A stretch of DNA of 56,401 bases, from assembly GCA_001970855.1 (NCBI GenBank), contig LSSN01006097.1:1-56401 (forward strand), in the 5' to 3' direction. Both the position numbers and the translations under genes were made by a program. A model generated the notes under the pieces. It was not told where the DNA came from, made no database searches, and was given only the letters and a program-made list of their open reading frames with translations. Shown here piece after piece: positions 23,099-33,810 of the stretch (position 1 is the first letter of the stretch; the number at the start of each line of letters is the position of its first letter). This DNA is from Smittium culicis (Eukaryota > Kickxellomycota > Harpellomycetes > Harpellales > Legeriomycetaceae).

Positions 23099-23359
23099 TT
23101 ATTGCAATAATAAAATGCAAGTAAAAGTCACAAACAAAATGATAACCTTCTTTAACTAGCTAAAAAATGGCCAGTTGAGAGAGATGAGAGAGAGAGAGAG
23201 AGAGACAAAAAGTGAGAAATGATAGAGAGAGAAATAATGAGAGGTGAGAAAGAAATGTAAAAATTGGGAATAAGGTTGATGATGGGGTAGATTTTAATTT
23301 TATTTGTACTAAAAAAGAAAAAAGCAAAATAAAAAAAAAGTATACATTTAATATTTTGT
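23099..23359 (-). promoter_or_regulatory. Short region between eL19 stop and BLOC1S1 start with a (GA)n tract
   Basis: This 261-bp gap must hold the eL19 polyadenylation site and the BLOC1S1 promoter. At about 23,178-23,205 there is a pure GAGAGA run. On the transcribed minus strand it is a CT-rich tract about 80-110 bp upstream of the BLOC1S1 ATG, a position where pyrimidine tracts are common in fungal promoters and leaders. Confidence 0.45.
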
Positions 23360-24441
23360 TTATTGGGTGTTGCTATCGAGGAGGGCTTCTTTCTTAGCAT
23401 TGACTCTTTGAGTACGGCGCTCACGAGCAGCCTTGTTTCTAAGACGGTGAGCTTCAGCTTGGTCGGCGAGCAATTTAGCACGGGCCTTTTCAGCCTTAGC
23501 TTTGTGAATGAATTCCATAAGAACTCTCTTGTTTTTGAAAACGTTACCCTTAGATTTAAGGTAGAGAGCGTGATATAGGTGTCTATCGATTTTACCGGCT
23601 TCTCTGTATTTGGCGAGCATGCGGCGTAGGACTCTCATGCGTCTCATCCACAAGATTTCAGTTGGCATACGGGCATTGGCGGTACCGTGACGTTTACCAG
23701 TTCCGCTGTGTCTACCTAGTCTCTTGGCTGCAGCACGTTCGCGAACTCTGAATCTTGAGTGCATGACTTGTGGTTTTTTGAAGATCAAACCGCTCTTAAT
23801 CAATTTGCGGACGTTTTGGCCTATTACATAAATAATAAAAATACCAAATAGTTAATAAAAATTACACTAAATACTCGCAAGTAGAATATAATAATTACGG
23901 GAGTTGGCAGTGGCAATTTCGGTAACTTCATTTGGGTCTAGCCAAACTTTGCGTTTACCGCATTTGAGTACTGAAGCTGCTAAACGTTTTTGACTTGTAA
24001 GGTTGGCCCTAAAAAAAAAGATAAATAGAAGTATGATTTAAAGCAAGGAAATTATAATAAATTCAAAAACGATCCTCCAAGAAATAACCAATATATAGAC
24101 TCCAAGAAATTGAGCATGCAAAATTAACTATAATGGCGAGAAAATGTATGTTTCGAGAGAGATAAGGTAGATATAATCGAAGTAAGATTGAAGATATAGA
24201 GGTTGAGGAGAGCGCAGATCTGAGGATTAAATTAGTTACAAAAGTGGTTATTGCTTTATACGACATAGCAATTAAAAATTATTTTTCTTAGAAGAAAGGT
24301 TAAAGTTCATTAAAGTTTTGAAATTAACGCATATTTCCATATTTTAAGACGGGTTCAAGGGCGAACGAATGGGGCATGATAGTGGTTATCTCGAAGGAGG
24401 AAAGTTTTTATAGTTAGTGGGAGCTAGAAATAATCTTACAT
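23360..24441 (-). CDS. RPL19: 60S ribosomal protein eL19 (L19e), three exons with the start codon split by an intron
   Basis: eL19 is a core protein of the large ribosomal subunit and forms an inter-subunit bridge. Exons 24441-24440, 24008-23899 and 23820-23360 give 190 residues (yeast has 189). Exon 2 reads [20 protein letters not shown], then [16 protein letters not shown]. Exon 3 continues [60 protein letters not shown] and a basic C-terminal helix. All match the family closely. Introns are 431 and 78 bp. Exon 2 begins with G after a TTTTTTTAG acceptor, so the initiator ATG needs AT from upstream; AT followed by the donor GTAAGA at 24,441-24,434 supplies it in phase. That first exon is inferred; exons 2 and 3 are certain. 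The gene is more GC-rich than anything nearby, as expected for high expression. Confidence 0.93.
24009..24439 (-). other. Long first intron of eL19
   Basis: The intron has a GTAAGA donor and a polypyrimidine tract plus TAG acceptor. Ribosomal protein introns can host snoRNAs. I looked for C/D boxes (RTGATGA with CTGA) and saw none. Confidence 0.5.
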
Positions 24442-26744
24442 TATATTATATTCGACGTGTTAAGTATGGAAACAAATAAAATTCAAAAAGCTTTGGGACA
24501 ACTAAAAAACGTCTTAGTCAGCTTATTTTTTTGAAGAGAGAGATTAATCAGGACACGAACATCGAATTTTAATTTTACAGTTTGATTTTTTTCCTAATTT
24601 TTTTTTTTTTTTAGTATAAAATTTTTATTCAATGCCTCATTCGCTTCCCCTCCCATATCCAATAGACATTTATTAGAAGCTATAATTATCACAACCGCCT
24701 CTCATTTCGCCGATTCAACTACATCTACCACTCAAATCGTCGCTGATTTCACCTCATCATATATTATTGACCAATCACGCTCCGATTGATATTTCTGCTG
24801 CCCACTCAATCCGAAATAAAAAAAACTCTTATATCATCTTTCCACTCAAGCTATCCCGCAGAGCTCGATTAGCCAACCATACTCACCTAAAAATGTGCTT
24901 ATTATCTCTTCCATTTAGGTTTAGCATAAGCAAAGCGAATTATAAAACCTATTGGCATAAATCCGATGTTCTAATGTATATAGCCAATAAATGACACATA
25001 TTCAGACCCCTTCTCTGTTGAAGCATTATTGCCAATAGCTATTTGATGATCTAAAGCAGCAAGGGGCAAAATAAATCAAAAGACCAATAAATTCATCTAG
25101 ATCGGTATAAGTGACCCTAAAGTAATGTTACTGCGCTTTACAATCAGATAATTGACACTTGAGAGCAACGAGCTATTCTGTCCCTGACTTTTCCTTTTTC
25201 TTAGAGCTGCGGACAAACCTCTAATTGATTTGCTGAATAATTCATCTCCTATAATCAGCCTTTAACAAACAAACTGCGTATTTAACTAGCTTTATTTACT
25301 AAACAAGTTAGCTATGCAAAATTATTCGGCCCTTAATCATTCTGCGTTGATAATTCTTAACTATAATGCCCAAAGCCATCTTTTTAATTCGTGGAATTTT
25401 ATTGGCACTGCCCTAAACCCATGATTCCCTGAATGCATCCAAGCTTTTTGACTACAGGCCCTAACAAGTCATTTATTAACACCCTGACCCCGTCAACTAA
25501 ATTACAAAAACTATTTTATTTTTGAATACAATCTATAATTGGCTTAGCATCCTTCTTTGGCAAATAAATGATCAGCATAAAAACATTGCACGAATCATAA
25601 AAATAATAAAAATTTGAGACTTGCTCTTGTATCAAATCAAAGTATAAAATTTAAATCTCGAATTTTCTAGTTATTCTGATCCATAAAATGATTTATCATA
25701 AAATTTTTTTTTTTTTTTAGAAAAATAAGTTTGCGGATCTCTAGAAATAGTAATATTCAATAACCATTCAGAGCTTATTGCCAAGATCTAACATTAGTGC
25801 AAGCTAGATCTTATTATTTAGTAACTAAGAATAAACGTATTCCGCTCTAAATCTTCAATACCTAAATATATAAATTAAATATAAAATGATCTATCAATAA
25901 AATTAACTTTTTATTTATGCACAATTAAGTAAAAACAATGATATTTTTTTAAGCTCTAAAGTTTCAAAAACATAGATAGCTAAAAGTGCTAATTAAAATA
26001 ATAGATATTATAATAACTCGTCTCTTGCATTCGATCCAACGAAAATCATTATTGTATAACAACTGGAAACTCTCAAAAATTCATGTACCCAATAAAGTAG
26101 CTACTATTTAACAAATTGCTAGTTATGCATCACAATTAATAAAATGTCCTAGAAATATATTTGCTTTAAATTTATTTACTCAATCCAATCTTTAACCCCT
26201 ATAGTAGGGGTAGGCATTTAATAATCTACCATATTGTAGCCAACTGCGCTCAAATAAAAAAATATAACTCCAAGACCGATTAATTTATTGGTATAATCTA
26301 GTATATCTGCTAATAAACTTATTTTTTAAAAATCACAAACTAATCAATAAATTATCTTTTTTAAAGAGCGATCGACGGGAAAAGTTCAAGTTCACATAGC
26401 GCTTTGCGCTTGTTTCTTCGATTCACATCGTTTAGTTACCTAAAAATAATTATATAATTATATAATTATTGAAAATTTTTCGAAACTCCAGATATGGTTA
26501 GTGCAAGAATTATATACGAAACTTTAACCTATTCACAATCCTCTAGCGGTTTTTTGTGAAAAGTAATTTACAAATCATTCATCTATAGCTTCTTATTATA
26601 CATGCTATATATTATAATATCAATTATTTCTTTGTTTTTTACTTTCACTTATCAAAACGGAAAACAAAAAAAAATTGTTTAAAATTTTATTTTTTTAATG
26701 GAATATGCATAAGAAAATATTTTACCTTTTTTTTTTCTCAATGT
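24442..26744. other. Intergenic region between eL19 and the DIRS element
   Basis: The first part is the eL19 promoter. From about 24,640 to 25,500 base composition is less extreme, with several short coding-like runs on the minus strand (near 25,380-25,600, for example YLPKKDAKPIIDCIQK and GVRVLINDLLGPVVKKLG) separated by stops and frame changes. I could not assign these; they may be a decayed gene or transposon. The rest is AT-rich with nothing recognisable. Confidence 0.35.
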
Positions 26745-26910
26745 TTTGTAAATTATAGATCAGAGAGGTGGTATATTAAATGTTATCATCTTGTTGGATA
26801 AAACTAAAAGGAAAATATAAAGCCAATAAAATGTAAGTAAATTAAATGAACTGAAAGAATTTTTATGGTTTAAACTATATAGTAAACTGTAGTTATATTC
26901 TTATCATCTC
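26745..26910 (+). repeat. Left inverted terminal repeat of the DIRS element
   Basis: The sequence from ATTATAGATCAGAGAGGTGG through TTATCATCTTGTTGGATAAA and AAAGCCAATAAAATG to CTTATCATCT is the reverse complement, with scattered mismatches, of 30,973-31,130. The most conserved blocks are TTGGATAAAACTAAAA, AAAGCCAATAAAAT and AATGAACTGAA. Confidence 0.85.
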
Positions 26911-27013
26911 TTCTTTCGTAGAGGATCTATACCAGCACAAAGATTTTCAAACAAAGTTTTTTATAAAATAAGAATAATTAAAAAAAATTTATCTCTTTTC
27001 AAAATATTAAACG

Positions 27014-27661
27014 GTGGAACATGCAATTGAAGCTTTAGCTCCTACGAGCCAAGACAAAGTCAATGTATTGAGAGAAATGGCACAGCAACTCTTGCGAGAA
27101 AAGGACATCAACCAGGATCCAGAAGACCCGTACGTCACAAGAATGATTCAGGTGTCATATTTAACTGCGCATCCAGAGCTCTTAGAGGTATTCCCGTAAA
27201 TTGAAGAAGACTTCTACCGTTCACTTATGACCGAAAAAGAACGCAAGATTGTGATCCATTCTTGTCCCAAGACTAATTTGATGAACTACAATCCACCGCC
27301 ATTGAACTAATATGCATCAATCATGGGGAAGAAGGCCGATTCTGTCTTGTATGTAATCCAGATAGCCCTTGCTCAAGCGACCAGATAGATATATTACTAT
27401 GTTCATCGGCAAATCCAGGATAACCCCGAGCTCGATACTTCGGATGATACAGAAATCATGTTTGCGAGCACAATGAAAGCGCTCCTTTCAGACTTAGCTG
27501 CAACCGTAACACAGGCGAGATTAGATTACCTCCATAAAGGACTGGATCTTCCTGGAAAGCCCACTCAGCTGATAGAGTCTCAAATAAAAATGCTGATGGA
27601 CCAAGATATTTTCGACACTCTCATAGCCAAGAAGAAAGCTGCGAAACGCCATAGATTTTAG
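27014..27661 (+). pseudogene. DIRS gag-like ORF with three in-frame stops
   Basis: One frame runs from 27,014 to 27,661. It reads EALAPTSQDKVNVLREMAQQ, then PEDPYVTRMIQVSYLTAHPE, DTEIMFASTMKALLSDLAAT and QARLDYLHKGLDLPGKPTQL, ending in a basic KKKAAKRHRF. It is cut by stops at 27,197-27,199, 27,308-27,310 and 27,386-27,388, all in the same frame, so they are substitutions and not frameshifts. The first codon is GTG; the original ATG is missing or mutated. Position and helical, charged character fit the gag-like ORF1 of DIRS elements, which is poorly conserved between lineages. Downstream, a Ser/Thr-rich and Arg-rich linker near 27,700-27,830 leads into the reverse transcriptase. Confidence 0.65.
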
Positions 27662-27839
27662 TCATTTCTTTAGCGCCAGCAGAGCTCTACACATAAGGAC
27701 TCTAGTAGCAGCGACACTGTTAATTCACCGAGAAGCTCGGCTTCAACAAAAACCGAAGCAAGTAACAATACCTCTGACCGTCAAAAAAAAATTTCGAGGA
27801 AGAGGTCGCGGCCGCGGAAAAGGGTCACAATAGAGACCC

Positions 27840-28760
27840 AATACGGCCTCACAGTAGGTGGTCGACTAGCTATGTTCAAATCGGCGTGTTCCAAACTGAA
27901 GGACAGCAGATGGGCTCAGAACATAGTTACAATGTGATTCAAAAACCCTTTCAAGAACCCAACCTCAGAATTACTTCGTCCGGAGGAGGTGAAAAAGAAA
28001 AGTCGGGTAATGTTCGCGAAAAAAATAGCCGCCGAAGGCGGCGAATTTTCTGTTCCATGCTGACTTTTATTTTTTTACTGACGGAGGTCGCATCGCAATT
28101 TCATGCGCGTACACACCAGAAATTGAAGGGGAGACCCTTCGGATCCACCTTTAACTCCGCACCCCCATTTTTACAAAAGGAAGTTGATCTGAGAGGTCAG
28201 CTAGGCCCTAACAGAGGAGGTAGCGGACCTCCTGTCAAAGAAAGAGATCGAAGAGATTCAACTGCGGGAATCAGGATTATAAAGCAGCTGCTCACGATAA
28301 CCAAGGAGATACGGGAACTTCGGCCAATCCTCGACCTGCGAAAGCTCAAACAGCATGTAGAGGAGCAAAAATTCAAGATGGAGACTCTGTCGTCCATCTA
28401 CCAAATGTTCCGCAGAAAAGATTATTTGACGTTCCTCGACCTCCAGGATACGCTCATGCATATCCTGGTATTCAAGCAGTGTCGGAAGTACCTACGCTTT
28501 CATCGGAATGGTCGCTGTTACCAGTTTCGGGTCCTACCATTCGGACTATCACTGACCCGTTGGTTTTCATCAAGATTCTTCGCCATGTCTTACAATGGGC
28601 CAGGTCCCAAGGAATGCGAATCTCAGCATATTTGGACGACCTAATAATCATGGCAGAATCCAAAGAGGCGTGTGCAAAAATCACACACAGGATATACTCC
28701 AAGCTCCGGGAGATTTGATTCAAGATCAACGACGAGAAATCGTCTACATCCCCATCCCAA
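27840..28760 (+). pseudogene. DIRS reverse transcriptase remnant
   Basis: Successive frames give a pre-RT segment (LAMFKSACSKLKDSRWAQN), a block ADLLSKKEIEEI, then RPILDLRKLKQHVEEQKFKM and ETLSSIYQMF, DYLTFLDLQD, KYLRFHRNGRCYQFRVLPFG and, after a frameshift near 28,550, TDPLVFIKILRHVLQWARSQ and GMRISAYLDDLIIMAES. The catalytic box is YLDD at about 28,626-28,640. These are the ordered reverse transcriptase blocks of DIRS- and Ty3-related enzymes. There are frame changes near 28,020, 28,290 and 28,550. After the box, INDEKSSTSPSQSITHLGMI (around 28,725-28,790, with changes) corresponds to the family's thumb region. It is nonfunctional. Confidence 0.82.
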
Positions 28761-29099
28761 TCTATCACACATCTGGGGATGATAATAAATACCCGGGATA
28801 TGACCCTAAAGGTTTCGACGACCAAGATCCGGGTTCTTTAACGCGAATACAGAAAACTAATGAATTCTGGCCAGACGGCATTGAGATGTCTGGCCAGCTT
28901 TATTAGGAAAGCTCAAGAAATGTTGATTCCCCTCTTAACTGGCTTCCTAATGCTCCGACGACTCCTGGAGCTCAAGAATCACTCTCTTTCGACATTGAAA
29001 TCATGAACTTTTACAGTGAAATTGACGATCCCAGCCATCCAGAAACTATTATTCTATAAGTACCAGCTGAAATCATGGAAAGTTCTCTCGTTCTTGACA

Positions 29100-29690
29100 G
29101 AGACCCCAGAATTGGAGATAATCACGGATTCCAGCGACTCAGCGTGGGATATTGTAGTTTGAAAGAACACGTATTCAGGACCATAGACACAATTCGAGTT
29201 TAAGATGCACATCAACGCCAAGGAGTTGATGGCGATTTTGTATGAACTCAATCTCAAGAGTGTGGTTGAATGTGCGTTGTTAGCCTACTCGTACAACACA
29301 TCCACACTTGCATACGTAAAGAAGTTTGGAGTAAATAATTCACTAGAACTGTTCGGAATACCCGAGAAAATTTCTTCACACTGCTTGAAGACCAATACTC
29401 GGACTCATGTGACTTGTGTTCAATCAGTACTAGATCCAGAAGACGATCCAAGCTGGATGACTACTCAAACCGAATGTTCTATGTCTCAGGAGACATTCAA
29501 CACACTGAACTTCATGAATGATCCACACGGCGTGGATTTATTAGCCTCCATGATGAACAAGAAAGCGGAGCAATACTACAGCTGGCTCATCGAAAATCAA
29601 GTTCTGAGAAAGAATTCAATAGCTTTGAAATTAAAGGTTTCAACAACCCTTATGTATGTGCGCCTTGTAATCCGATAGCGCAAACCGTGA
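29100..29690 (+). pseudogene. DIRS RNase H and connection remnant
   Basis: RNase H removes the RNA strand of the replication hybrid. The frame shows EIITDSSDSAWDIVV (first catalytic Asp), HINAKELMAILYELNLKSVV (catalytic Glu), then CALLAYSYNTSTLAYVKKFG, where the expected YSDNT aspartate has become Tyr. Downstream, HVTCVQSVLDPEDDPSWM and SQETFNTLNFMNDPHGVDLL are the conserved tail seen between RNase H and recombinase in these elements. A stop lies near 29,160. The lost aspartate by itself would disable the domain. Confidence 0.75.
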
Positions 29691-29879
29691 AGAAGATACG
29701 CAGGTAATGATTAAAGATGAATTTAGTGATTCCGGTATAGAAATCAGCCATATTTTTCCCGGGTCTGATGTCCCTCTGTGTGTCTCTACGTCTACTACTG
29801 CAAGCAACAACAGAAGTGCCATATCCCAAACGAGTAAAGTATCCGCTCTTGGAAAACAAGCACCAAAGTTTCATCGAAA

Positions 29880-30835
29880 CCCAAGGTCTTGGATCTTTTG
29901 CTACTGACTGCATCCATTCAAAAGAACGACATGTCAGACGTCTTTTGAGATAAAGTTCTATCCAACAGCGCTTTTTAGACTGAAAAATATCAAATGAGAA
30001 CACTATAGCAATCTCAGCACCACAGATCATCAACTTTCTGGACGAGATATATACTGTGTACAAGTTAAAAGCAGGATCTATAAAGGCTTAAAAATCCGTA
30101 TTGCTGAATCTTACTGAAAATTACGCTGAATTTTTGATCCATCCTGTGCATACCGAGTTTATAAAGAAATTGTATTATGTCTCAATTGTATCTTTTGTCA
30201 TACTGATCCTAGTAAAACGCCAGTATTGAAGTTAAAAGAGTGATTTAACACATCTGAACTCACAATCAAGCGATTAGCTGACAAGGTATTCTGACTTCTA
30301 TCAGTAAACGGATTCCTAAGGACGAGAGTTATACATAGGATCGACGGCGAGCATGGCCACGTTACCCAAGGGGTGCTGAATTTGGTTATTGTAGCCCCTA
30401 AAGAAAAAAGCGTTGGTCAACCAATAGAAAAGCCCTGTTAAATTGCTCCTCATGAAGACCCAATCTTATGCCCAGTGTTGGAATAATTTGTTTACAAGGA
30501 AAGATTAGATGCTACGCTTTTCCCGACCCCATATACTAACAACAGAAAGTAGTTTATAAACAGATTGTTGAGTTTTTTCAACGACAATGAAAATCTTCTA
30601 TCAGTATATAGCATTTCGATATACAAAAGATCAATATTTAAATTAATACGCTGATTCCCAGATACACCAATACCCAAGAATAGAGCGATCGGAGAAAATT
30701 TTTTCGACTAATTCAGGGGTATCTGCCGATGAAATAGTTTCGCAAGCCTTTTGGTCGAACTATAAAATCTTTGATACGTATTATAGACTCTCAAGAAATT
30801 TTTCGAATAACTTGACAGAGTCGATTTTATAATTT
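29880..30835 (+). pseudogene. DIRS tyrosine recombinase remnant
   Basis: Tyrosine recombinases cut and rejoin DNA through a covalent tyrosine intermediate. Allowing frame changes, the sequence reads SKERHVRRLLR, then IAISAPQIINFLDEIYTVYK (N-terminal core-binding helices), LLSVNGFLRTRVIHRID near 30,297-30,347 (the catalytic Arg block, inferred), LVIVAPKEKSVGQPIEKPC, and PKNRAIGENF near 30,672-30,700 (position of the HxxR block, degraded). VSADEIVSQAFW and TIFDTYYRLSR at about 30,765-30,795 hold the candidate nucleophilic tyrosine. It is the only recombinase-like sequence between the RNase H and the internal complementary region, as expected for DIRS. Stops and shifts throughout. Confidence 0.72.
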
Positions 30836-30841
30836 TAAGCA

Positions 30842-30945
30842 GTTTAATATGTCTCCTCTTTTATTTATAATGTTAGAATTAATCTTCGCTCTAAAGAGCT
30901 CGATTAATTTATATTATACGATGAGAGGAGAAATATTAAGTCCCA
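30842..30945. repeat. Internal complementary region of the DIRS element
   Basis: About 104 bp. Its two halves are TTTAATATGTCTCCTC...TCTAAAG and GAGCTCGATTAA...GAGGAGAAATATTAA. The region is the reverse complement of the right-end sequence at 31,104-31,176, and its second half matches the outer edge of the left repeat. In DIRS-type replication such a region templates joining of the ends into a circle. At its centre is a palindromic CTCTAAAGAGCTC. Confidence 0.75.
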
Positions 30946-30972
30946 CCCATCATACCCATTTTACCTTCGCTT

Positions 30973-31176
30973 AAAGATGATAAGGATATCAATACAGCGT
31001 ACTTTACAGTTTATACCATAAAAATTTTTTCAGTTCATTTCATTTACTTTAATTTTATTGGCTTTAGGTTTTCATTTTAGTTTTATCCAATAAGATGATA
31101 AAACTTAATATGTCTCCGCTCATCGTATAATATGGATTAATCTTTGCTCTAAAGACCTCGATTAATTCTAACATTA
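30973..31176. repeat. Right inverted terminal repeat and its outward extension
   Basis: Positions 30,973-31,130 are the inverted partner of 26,745-26,910. The sequence continues to about 31,176 (TCTTTGCTCTAAAGACC then TCGATTAATTCTAACATTAG), a stretch absent from the left repeat but present inverted in the internal complementary region. An extended right end is a hallmark of DIRS-1 architecture. Confidence 0.75.
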
Positions 31177-33810
31177 GTCTTTCATTTTTTTGAAAATATA
31201 TTTCAAAAAGTATTATTCCCGAATTAAAATGTACTAATAAAGATTTTAAAATTATTCTTTTATTTATTACTACAATTTTTTCACCGTAATATCAAGAAAA
31301 TACTTTTTTTTCAAGTGGCTGTAATACAAACACTACAATAGTTATAGTGAATCTCATTAAACAAAGTCAAATAATTATATTAAATTAATAATAAATTAAA
31401 TATATAATATAAAAACACTTCAATAGTGCCCATATAAAAATTTAAGATAAGTTAGAAGTGATCTTATTATAATTTTGTTTAGCTTGATAAAATAATTATC
31501 GTAGTGGAAAGCCTCTGAATGATAGATCTAAAATTCTTCTACATTTGAGTTTAATAAACTTATATACAGTCTATATATTTTTTTTCCTACACAGTTTTAC
31601 TATTTATATAATTTTTTGATATATCTATCTTTTTTTTGCTGAAATTTTAACAATTCAGATACAAAAGAGAAAGTTTCACTTTTTGTATTAGTTATTTGAG
31701 AAAAATTAGTAGAAAATCTTGCTCTTAAAAATTATTTTTAAATATAAAATAAACATAAATATCATTCTAATAAAAGCCAGCATGTGAAATATCTACCCAG
31801 GTTAAATTATGTGTGCTATAAATTGTCATGCAAAAACAAAAAATAATAAAAAATCACGTTGGCTAAAATTTTGCTAAATATTTGATAAATAATTTTTTCA
31901 AAGATTTACTAATATTAATTTTAACAAAATAGGAAAATCAGGAATTTAAATTTACAAGAAAAATTAATTAGATTAAAACAGGGACTATCATAAGAAATTT
32001 CGATTTCAAAATAATTTAATCGGAAATTATAAAATAAAATTGGTTTAGGGTTTAAAATATATATACATTTAATTGTATTTTTATTTAAAACAAAATTCCT
32101 TATCAATGGTAAAACAAAGATCTGAATGCATCTTTTTATTTATTTTAAATGATTTGTTATAAAAATTCTCTTAAAATTCAAATCAAATGACATTTTATAT
32201 ATATTTAAATATTTTTACAAATAATAATACTTGATTTAAATTTTTACTCTTGTCAATAATATTCTATAGAATACACTTATCAGGATCTTTTCATCATCTA
32301 TATAAATATATTTTGTATAATTAATAAAAGTTTAAAATTCCAAGCTAGTGAAAAAAGTTTATTTTTGCAGTTTATTATGAATTGATACCTTTTATTTGTT
32401 ATTTATATATCATTTAATTATAAAGATTCTTATTACAAAATAAATTTATTATAAAATAAAAAGATAATTTCGTTTTTTTATTTTTTTAAATATGAGATTA
32501 TTGAATCCTGCGATTTTTTTAAAAATGCAATTTGAAAGTAATTAAGGGCCAGTTTAATAATATATCTAATTAAAATTCATCCTAAGCAAGTTTTTATATA
32601 GTTTTTTTATACCACTATATCCCGTATTTGCCCCTATCTATATCTACAGCTATTTGAAATACTAAAGCAAAAATGTTTTTAAAATATTCAGAATATGTAA
32701 AATTTAGTTTATTTTTTAATAAATCCAGTCAAAAATATACATATTATTTGATCGAGAAAAATTAGCAAAGTTGATAATTATCATAGAAAAATTTTTCTAA
32801 TTTCATGAATATTTCAATCAGTATTCAATTTAAAGAAATGTATACTCGATTGGTTTTTCTGAAAATTATTTTAAATATTAATTAATTGTTGAACTAATTC
32901 TGTCGTTTTAAATAGATAATATATTTAATCGAAAATGATGATTATGATAATCTCCTTATATCACTAGAATAAATTATTAAAACTCCAAATAGATCTATTC
33001 AATTTCATACACACTTTATAGAAATACAATGATAATTCATAAAATTAAATTACAGTAAATTAATATATAAAACAAAAATAGCTATTTGGTCAAAAAAATT
33101 AATAATATCAAAAGGTTGTGTAAAAGCTTACCCTAAATATTTAGCATCAAGTTTTTAATATATAAAATGTGATTAATTCTATTAAATAATTTTTTAGTAA
33201 TTGAAAACTGTATTGTTTAAAATTAGTGTATAAATAAAATAATATATAATAATTTTTTTGTAAAATTCTGATTTAATAATAAAAATATGCATTTATTATT
33301 CTTAAAAATATAGATCTTAAATCAATTTCTACCAATCTTTTTGAATTGGTTATAATTTTATACCCTAATTACTGATAATTATATTTTCAAAACTTATAAC
33401 TTTAGTTATAATCAATTATCAAGATCTTATTAATTATCTTCTAACTTCTGCTCTCCTGATCGGATTATTCAGGTATTTTAAATTAATCTTATGATTTATT
33501 ATATAACAATTCATTATAGTAAGACGCAAAAAAAAAATTAACAAAAATATATAGACGTCTGACTGTAAAATTTCCCGCAAGCTTGAATCCCGTAAAATAG
33601 AATAACTGCTAGAAAAGTGGATAATTATATGACATATTTTTATTTGATTATCTGTGTACCTAGATTAATATCATTAGTGATTTTTTTTGGCTATTAATAT
33701 ATTGTGGGGTTTATTTTAATTTATTTTTTCGGATGCTGATTTATTCAGATATTTAGAAATACTAATATACCCCGTTTTCCTGAGCTTTACGATTCTTTAT
33801 ACTGTAAACG
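31177..33810. other. AT-rich region right of the DIRS element
   Basis: About 2.6 kb of AT-rich DNA with no open frame or domain I can recognise. Short imperfect repeats such as GATTATTCAGGTATTT (about 33,463) and GATTTATTCAGATATTT (about 33,738) occur but do not form an array. Confidence 0.4.

Larger units (their letters stand above)
26745..31176 (+). mobile_element. DIRS-type tyrosine-recombinase retrotransposon, degenerate but structurally complete
   Basis: DIRS elements are retrotransposons that integrate with a tyrosine recombinase instead of a DDE integrase and have inverted termini plus an internal complementary region. All these parts are visible: left inverted repeat 26,745-26,910; gag-like frame from 27,014; reverse transcriptase about 27,840-28,760; RNase H about 29,100-29,690; tyrosine recombinase about 29,880-30,830; internal complementary region 30,842-30,945; right inverted repeat 30,973-31,130; and a right-end extension to about 31,176. 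Order and polarity match DIRS-1. The coding parts carry in-frame stops and frameshifts, so this copy cannot move by itself. It retains much more G and C than its AT-rich surroundings, which suggests it is younger than the LINEs at 3.5 and 45 kb. Confidence 0.88.

Noticed and set aside
24063..24266. 67-codon minus-strand frame inside the first eL19 intron, whose ATGTCGTA start could be an alternative first exon
   Set aside because: GTCGTA is a poor donor compared with GTAAGA at 24,439-24,434, and the peptide itself has no recognisable character.
24009..24439. Possible intron-hosted snoRNA in eL19
   Set aside because: No C/D box pair or H/ACA pattern could be identified by reading the minus strand.
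28197..30063. Several minus-strand open frames of 60-137 codons across the DIRS element
   Set aside because: They are antisense to the RT, RNase H and recombinase remnants on the plus strand and contain no motifs of their own.
33545..33600. tRNA-like phrase (CTGACTGTAAAAT ... CAAGCTTGAATCCCG)
   Set aside because: The T-arm-like GAATCCCG has no matching acceptor or D-arm around it, and the stems do not pair.
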